This document shows, one piece after another, positions 6,110 to 9,136 of a stretch of DNA of 9,136 nt; positions within the stretch are counted from its first letter, which is position 1, and each line of letters starts with the position of its first letter. The DNA lies in the NCBI GenBank assembly GCA_003154335.1, contig PMDE01000106.1:576-9711 (forward strand). Direction: 5' to 3'. The notes beneath the pieces were generated by a model. The model was given only the letters and a program-made list of their open reading frames with translations, did no database searches and was not told the origin of the DNA. A program made the translations under genes and the position numbers. The stretch is from Methanoregula sp. GTDB lineage: Archaea; Halobacteriota; Methanomicrobia; Methanomicrobiales; Methanospirillaceae.

Positions 6110-7020
6110 GACAGAACCTCAATGATCCGTGCACCATGAGATGACATATGACACTCATAAACCGGGCCAAATGGTGAAAGTGCATGGTATGCGTTTCTGC
6201 CATATGCAAAAACACCATTGCCCAGCATTGTCATTGATGATAGTACACCTGCAGCATCGCATAGGTGGAGAACCTCTTCAACTTCCCGCGTCATGAGACC
6301 GCTGTGCTCGGCAAAATGACGTGAGAGGAGAAATAAATCGTCAATGCTCTCAGGTATTGTCTGTGGAAAGGCAGATTCTATTCTTTTCATTTGTCGTGGT
6401 GATCCCAATATTGCAGGAGTCCGGATTGGACCGAAACTCACTATATACAAAGGTTCAGGCATATCAAATTTTCGTTCGATCAAACCATGGATCCCTGGCC
6501 CGGATCGTATGTCCCACCCTCCATCCTGGCAAGCGGCGACATCACCAAGCCCTGTATGGTGGGAAACCTCAAAAGCATGAGCACATTGGCCAATATCTTC
6601 TCCAGTCATCCCAAGATTAAAAAGATGGTTCACGGCAGTAAGTGTAGCAAGCAATGCGGCTGCGGAGAGTCCGAACCCGGCACCTAGAGGCAGGACGGAC
6701 TCTGTAATAACCGACGCTTTCACACCGAAATGGTTCAGTGCATGATCGAGCAGAGGAGATCCGGAAGCAACTTCATAAGATGAACCCAAAAAATTTTTTC
6801 GTTTAACGCAAATCGATGTTTCTCCGGCAATATTTACCGTAGCTGTTACCCCTTTACTAATGACAATTCCCGCCCCTATGCTACCTGTGTCAGCAATTGT
6901 CTCCCCGATTACCCTTTTGAAATAGCCAGAAATATGACCCGGACAGCATGCAATAACGGTTTTTGGTTTCATGAGCTGGTGTAATATTTTGATTAAGGAA
7001 GATACGGTGTTTTCCTTCAT
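6106..7020 (-). CDS. Pantoate kinase (GHMP family)
   Basis: A 304-residue archaeal pantoate kinase, which phosphorylates pantoate with ATP to give 4-phosphopantoate, the substrate of the next enzyme in the operon. The N-terminal block is IACCPGHISGYF (23-34), the GHMP glycine-rich ATP loop is PLGAGFGLSAAA (111-122), GLGDV is at 157-161, and the C-terminal motif MTMLGNGVFAYG is at 263-274. It follows the family layout throughout. The chosen ATG gives about 16 residues more than the usual start near M17 (MKPKTVIACCPGH), but it has an AGGA site (7028-7031, 7-nt spacing) and M17 has none, which favours the longer form. It is the first gene of the unit; no clear TATA box was found in the 72-bp gap upstream, although T-runs there suggest that the preceding transcript ends. 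Confidence 0.95.
   Translation of the reverse strand: MKENTVSSLIKILHQLMKPKTVIACCPGHISGYFKRVIGETIADTGSIGAGIVISKGVTATVNIAGETSICVKRKNFLGSSYEVASGSPLLDHALNHFGVKASVITESVLPLGAGFGLSAAALLATLTAVNHLFNLGMTGEDIGQCAHAFEVSHHTGLGDVAACQDGGWDIRSGPGIHGLIERKFDMPEPLYIVSFGPIRTPAILGSPRQMKRIESAFPQTIPESIDDLFLLSRHFAEHSGLMTREVEEVLHLCDAAGVLSSMTMLGNGVFAYGRNAYHALSPFGPVYECHMSSHGARIIEVLS
6116..6120 (-). promoter_or_regulatory. Ribosome binding site of the phosphopantothenate synthetase gene
   Basis: GAGGT on the minus strand lies 6 nt before the ATG at 6107-6109, inside the end of the pantoate kinase gene. It is identical in sequence and spacing to the site before the RFC-like gene. Confidence 0.65.
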
Positions 7021-7056
7021 TAAAGAATCCTGAAAAGAAAATGAATGTTATTCAAC

Positions 7057-7062
7057 AAAAAA
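7057..7062 (-). terminator. Possible T-run terminator between the Roadblock genes and the CoA operon
   Basis: On the minus strand a T5 run directly follows the stop at 7093-7095 (TAATTTTTATTC) and a T6 run lies at 7062-7057. Together they may end the HAMP/Roadblock transcript before the pantoate kinase gene. No hairpin is evident. Confidence 0.35.
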
Positions 7063-7092
7063 GTATGAAAGGAGTTGAGAAGAGAATAAAAA

Positions 7093-7923
7093 TTATGGGG
7101 GTGCTCCATTTTGCTGAAGGTCGCGAAGAATCCGACGAATATGCCCGATGTTGATTGTTCTCGTAGTGAGCAGACAGATATGATTGTCCCGGTATGGTGC
7201 TATGATAATATTGCCCTCAGGTATCTGGAGTGTCAAATGAACAAAGGATCCACATTTAAGCTGCGGAGTAGTTTTCTCTGCAGTCGCAAGCATGGTTCTT
7301 GCGATTTTTAAGAGTGGTTCACTATCTGCATCTCCCATCATGATGACATTGCGCTTGACATTGAATACAGATATAGCTACGATTCCATTCAGGTTTTTTA
7401 TCTGTGAAATTATTTTTAAATCCGGCTCGTCAAATACAACCGGTTGGGGAACAACCGGGCTACTCTCTTTAGGAAGTTCATCTTGTGAAAAGATGACTGT
7501 CTCTGATATTCCTATCTTTTGTGTATGTTCGGGAAGATCTGTATCCATATCAGAAGGTGTAGGGGTTTTTACAGATATTGAATGACCGTAATTTTCCGGT
7601 TCTTTGGGAATCTCAAGTCCCTGATCTTCAATGTTGCATACTTTCAACGCATACGTGAACTCTTCAGTTGTATATTTACAGAGATTAAATTCTAAAATTG
7701 GGTGGGAGTTAAAATAATCAAGAGCGGAATGCCCTTTTAGTTCAATAGCGCCGTGTTTGAAATAATGGAGTATTGGCTTTCCTTTTTTAATCAGGATAAA
7801 ACCTTCTCCGTCCTGGATCACTACTCTTACAATCCCTATGAACCGTACCGTATGGGAACTTATCCAGGTCGGGGGTGCCTGCATCCATCCAAGGCTTTTT
7901 CCTTCAGGTAACCTTTCTATCAT
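7093..7923 (-). CDS. Two-domain protein: DUF2226-like N-terminal domain plus Roadblock/LC7-like C-terminal domain
   Basis: A 276-residue protein without signal peptide or membrane helix. Residues 1-98 form a compact domain with RFIGIVRVVIQDGEGFILIKKG and ELKGHSALDYF, resembling small archaeal/bacterial domains of the DUF2226/DUF4388 kind that occur in signalling proteins. Residues 100-165 are a proline- and acid-rich linker. Residues 168-272 have the alternation expected of a Roadblock/LC7 fold: a helix with IISQIKNLNG, a strand pair IVAISVFNVKRNVIMMGD, a helix SEPLLKIARTMLATAEK and closing strands GNIIIAPYRDNHICLLTT. Both domain calls rest on pattern recognition and are moderate. The ATG overlaps the TGA of the Roadblock gene upstream (ATGA), and no good ribosome binding site precedes it, so it is probably translationally coupled. 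Partner proteins are likely the Roadblock protein and possibly a small GTPase encoded elsewhere. Confidence 0.75.
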   Translation of the reverse strand: MIERLPEGKSLGWMQAPPTWISSHTVRFIGIVRVVIQDGEGFILIKKGKPILHYFKHGAIELKGHSALDYFNSHPILEFNLCKYTTEEFTYALKVCNIEDQGLEIPKEPENYGHSISVKTPTPSDMDTDLPEHTQKIGISETVIFSQDELPKESSPVVPQPVVFDEPDLKIISQIKNLNGIVAISVFNVKRNVIMMGDADSEPLLKIARTMLATAEKTTPQLKCGSFVHLTLQIPEGNIIIAPYRDNHICLLTTRTINIGHIRRILRDLQQNGAPP

Positions 7924-8315
7924 AGGAGTGAAACAATTTCTTCTGTGTTCTTTTTAATCTCGTAGGTAATCTGTCCTATATTTGCAGTGTTCTGAGCAAT
8001 AATCAATAAAAAAAATTTTTCTGTCAGAGGGCCTAAAAGGAGAAAATATTCTGAAAACTCCATAAACACCATGGAAATAGGCGCATTGCTGAAATTATCT
8101 GCGATAGCTTTTGAATCCTGCATGAGTGTGGAAACAGCATTCATAAAATTATCATCAAACTCTATACCCGATTTGATATTTTCAATAATTTCTCCATTTT
8201 CCCGTACGACTATTACTCCCCGGACCTCGTGAAGGATAAGAAATTTATTGAGTATTTTCTTAAGCATCGGCATTTCCTGTTTCATTGATGTGTAATATTC
8301 GTCCGTGTCACGCAT
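7920..8315 (-). CDS. Roadblock/LC7 domain protein (MglB-like)
   Basis: A 131-residue single-domain protein. It begins with a helix MLKKILNKFLILHEVRG, then the strand pair GVIVVRENGEIIENIKSG (33-50), a long helix (53-76), and three hydrophobic strands ISMVFMEFSEYFLLLGPLTEKFFLLIIA (80-107) and a final helix. This is the Roadblock/LC7 layout; relatives such as MglB dimerise and regulate Ras-like GTPases. The exact partner cannot be told from the sequence, and there is no GTPase gene in the window. An in-frame stop lies six codons upstream of the ATG, so the start at 8313-8315 is firm. The preceding HAMP gene ends 95 bp upstream on the same strand with no T-run between, so co-transcription is likely. 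Confidence 0.85.
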   Translation of the reverse strand: MRDTDEYYTSMKQEMPMLKKILNKFLILHEVRGVIVVRENGEIIENIKSGIEFDDNFMNAVSTLMQDSKAIADNFSNAPISMVFMEFSEYFLLLGPLTEKFFLLIIAQNTANIGQITYEIKKNTEEIVSLL

Positions 8316-8410
8316 TGATCCGGTGTTCGATTACGGATATCCGCATCCTTAAATCATTGAATTTCACTTTGAATGTCCCGACTCTCATAGTACCTACGGA
8401 AACCCCTTTT

Positions 8411-8839
8411 TTATTCGTTCTCTTCTTTAGACAGGGTATCGAGGATTTTATAGGTATTTATCATCCGGTTGAATGCGGTCTGGAGCTCACCAATCTCGTC
8501 GTTGCTGAGAAGTTCAATCTCTGGATCTTTCAGCTGTCCGGTGCTCATGCTCGTTGCAATTTCAGAAAGTTTTACAATCGGGTTTGTTATACTGGTGGCG
8601 AGGAAAAAACTCCACATAACAACGACTGAAAGAGTGACGAGCGTCAGAACAAAGATGCTGTTTGTAAGGCCTATGTTAGTTACAATACTTGTTGTGCCAC
8701 CCATTGAAACGATTCCGAGAAGAATCATCGGAATCATAGAAACAAAAAGCATACTCACCATGAGCTTATAGAAAATGGGGATCTGTAATGAAAAGCCCCT
8801 GGACATTGATTTCGGTTGGTGTTTTTTCGTGACAGACAT
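8411..8839 (-). CDS. Minimal membrane HAMP-domain protein
   Basis: A 142-residue integral membrane protein with two hydrophobic helices at about residues 24-46 and 58-81, joined by only about 11 residues, followed by a HAMP domain (about 81-133). HAMP marks are the proline in ITNPIVKLSEIA (84-95) and DEIGELQTAFNRM (114-126). HAMP domains pass signals from membrane helices to cytoplasmic output domains, but here there is neither an extracellular sensor domain nor a kinase or methyl-accepting output domain; only about nine residues follow. It may act through partners such as the Roadblock proteins encoded next to it. The start could also be M12, but the first ATG fits a TATA-like element about 27 nt upstream and implies a leaderless or very short-leader mRNA. 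Confidence 0.9.
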   Translation of the reverse strand: MSVTKKHQPKSMSRGFSLQIPIFYKLMVSMLFVSMIPMILLGIVSMGGTTSIVTNIGLTNSIFVLTLVTLSVVVMWSFFLATSITNPIVKLSEIATSMSTGQLKDPEIELLSNDEIGELQTAFNRMINTYKILDTLSKEENE

Positions 8840-8860
8840 AGATCAGTATAGTGCCATTTA

Positions 8861-8871
8861 CTTTAAATAAA
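8861..8871 (-). promoter_or_regulatory. Putative TATA box of the HAMP/Roadblock unit
   Basis: The minus strand reads TTTATTTAAAG, centred about 27 nt before the ATG of the HAMP gene. It is a good match to the archaeal TATA consensus and is the best promoter candidate in the window. Confidence 0.5.
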
Positions 8872-8968
8872 TTTCCAGTACTTATACTCATTGATTTTAC
8901 AAATATGTTATTAATTCTCTTTAAAATGAAAAATTTTTGAAAATAATCTGTTTTTTCCGCAAGCAAAA

Positions 8969-9136
8969 TCAGATATTGCTTCCTTTAATAGTATTCCAGA
9001 TTGCAGTGGCGATCTCTTCTTTAGTGCCACTCAAAGGAATTTCTCCTTCCGGGGTCAGTTGTATATAATCTCCATGAGCAGCGCCCATAGACTCGGGGGT
9101 GTTTATGAGAACCATTTTCACACCTTTGGCGATCAT
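8969..9136 (-). CDS. C-terminal end of a probable CoaBC (phosphopantothenoylcysteine synthetase/decarboxylase), 5' end outside window
   Basis: An open frame of 55 residues enters from the right edge and stops with TGA at 8969-8971. The ATG at the very edge is probably internal. The visible part has VKMVLINTPESMGAAHGDYI followed by an IPLSGTKEEIATAIWNTI helix. The pattern (hydrophobic strand, N-x-P, GA, then L-x-x-K-E-x-A-x-x-I) resembles the end of the CoaB synthetase domain, where a strand with N and a closing helix with K-E-x-A are usual. CoaBC would act directly after the phosphopantothenate synthetase of this window, which supports the call by context. Other Rossmann-like flavoproteins cannot be excluded because so little is visible. 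A T5 run (minus strand, near 8932-8936) may end its transcript before the HAMP gene. Confidence 0.45.
   Translation of the reverse strand: MIAKGVKMVLINTPESMGAAHGDYIQLTPEGEIPLSGTKEEIATAIWNTIKGSNI

Noticed and set aside
5442..6139. Several + strand open frames over the phosphopantothenate synthetase gene
   Set aside because: Antisense to a gene with unmistakable family motifs; the translations show no recognisable domain.
8334..8343. Perfect palindrome CGGATATCCG between the HAMP and Roadblock genes
   Set aside because: A single short palindrome with no second copy or promoter beside it; it may be chance and lies inside a probable polycistronic transcript.
8285..8629. 114-codon + strand frame spanning the HAMP/Roadblock gap
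   Set aside because: Covers the ends of two genes on the other strand whose domains are clear; no supporting motif or start signal.
1..9136. CRISPR arrays, tRNA or rRNA genes, insertion sequences, attachment sites, replication origin
   Set aside because: No regularly spaced direct repeats outside the TPR gene, no cloverleaf-like segments, no transposase or integrase motifs and no clustered origin-like repeats were seen on reading both strands.

Overview
The window looks like the chromosome of a methanogenic euryarchaeon, most likely Methanomicrobiales or a close relative (inferred from gene content, not from a search). Pointers are archaeal pantoate kinase and 4-phosphopantoate--beta-alanine ligase, a divergent small clamp-loader (RFC) subunit, a DUF99-type gene end, an archaeal class III pilin-like protein, Roadblock/LC7 proteins, a rubredoxin, T-run terminators and several starts that look leaderless. 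I saw no tRNA, rRNA, CRISPR array or insertion sequence.

Left part (1-3662). The + strand carries the C-terminal end of a DUF99-like protein and a small rubredoxin. A pilin-like membrane-anchored protein faces the rubredoxin from the minus strand. A 174-bp divergent intergenic region, holding a perfect 10-bp inverted repeat around a TATA-like element, separates the pilin from a TPR protein. The TPR gene is followed by a PurM/HypE-fold (AIR synthase-related) protein.

Middle part (3668-7020, minus strand). Four tightly packed genes, read from right to left, are pantoate kinase, 4-phosphopantoate--beta-alanine ligase, an RFC small-subunit paralogue with an altered Walker B motif, and a class I methyltransferase. 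Junctions are ATGA overlaps or a 14-bp overlap, and two internal starts have a GAGGT ribosome binding site. The first two enzymes make 4'-phosphopantothenate for coenzyme A by the archaeal route. Why a clamp-loader paralogue and a methyltransferase share the unit is not clear.

Right part (7093-9136, minus strand). A minimal two-helix HAMP membrane protein is followed by a Roadblock/LC7 protein and a two-domain protein with a Roadblock-like C-terminal half, the last two joined by an ATGA overlap. No GTPase or kinase is present, so this may be an accessory signalling module; it is the best candidate here for an undescribed system. The final gene runs off the right edge and resembles the C-terminus of CoaBC, the next step in coenzyme A synthesis. 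If so, the signalling module sits between CoA pathway genes.
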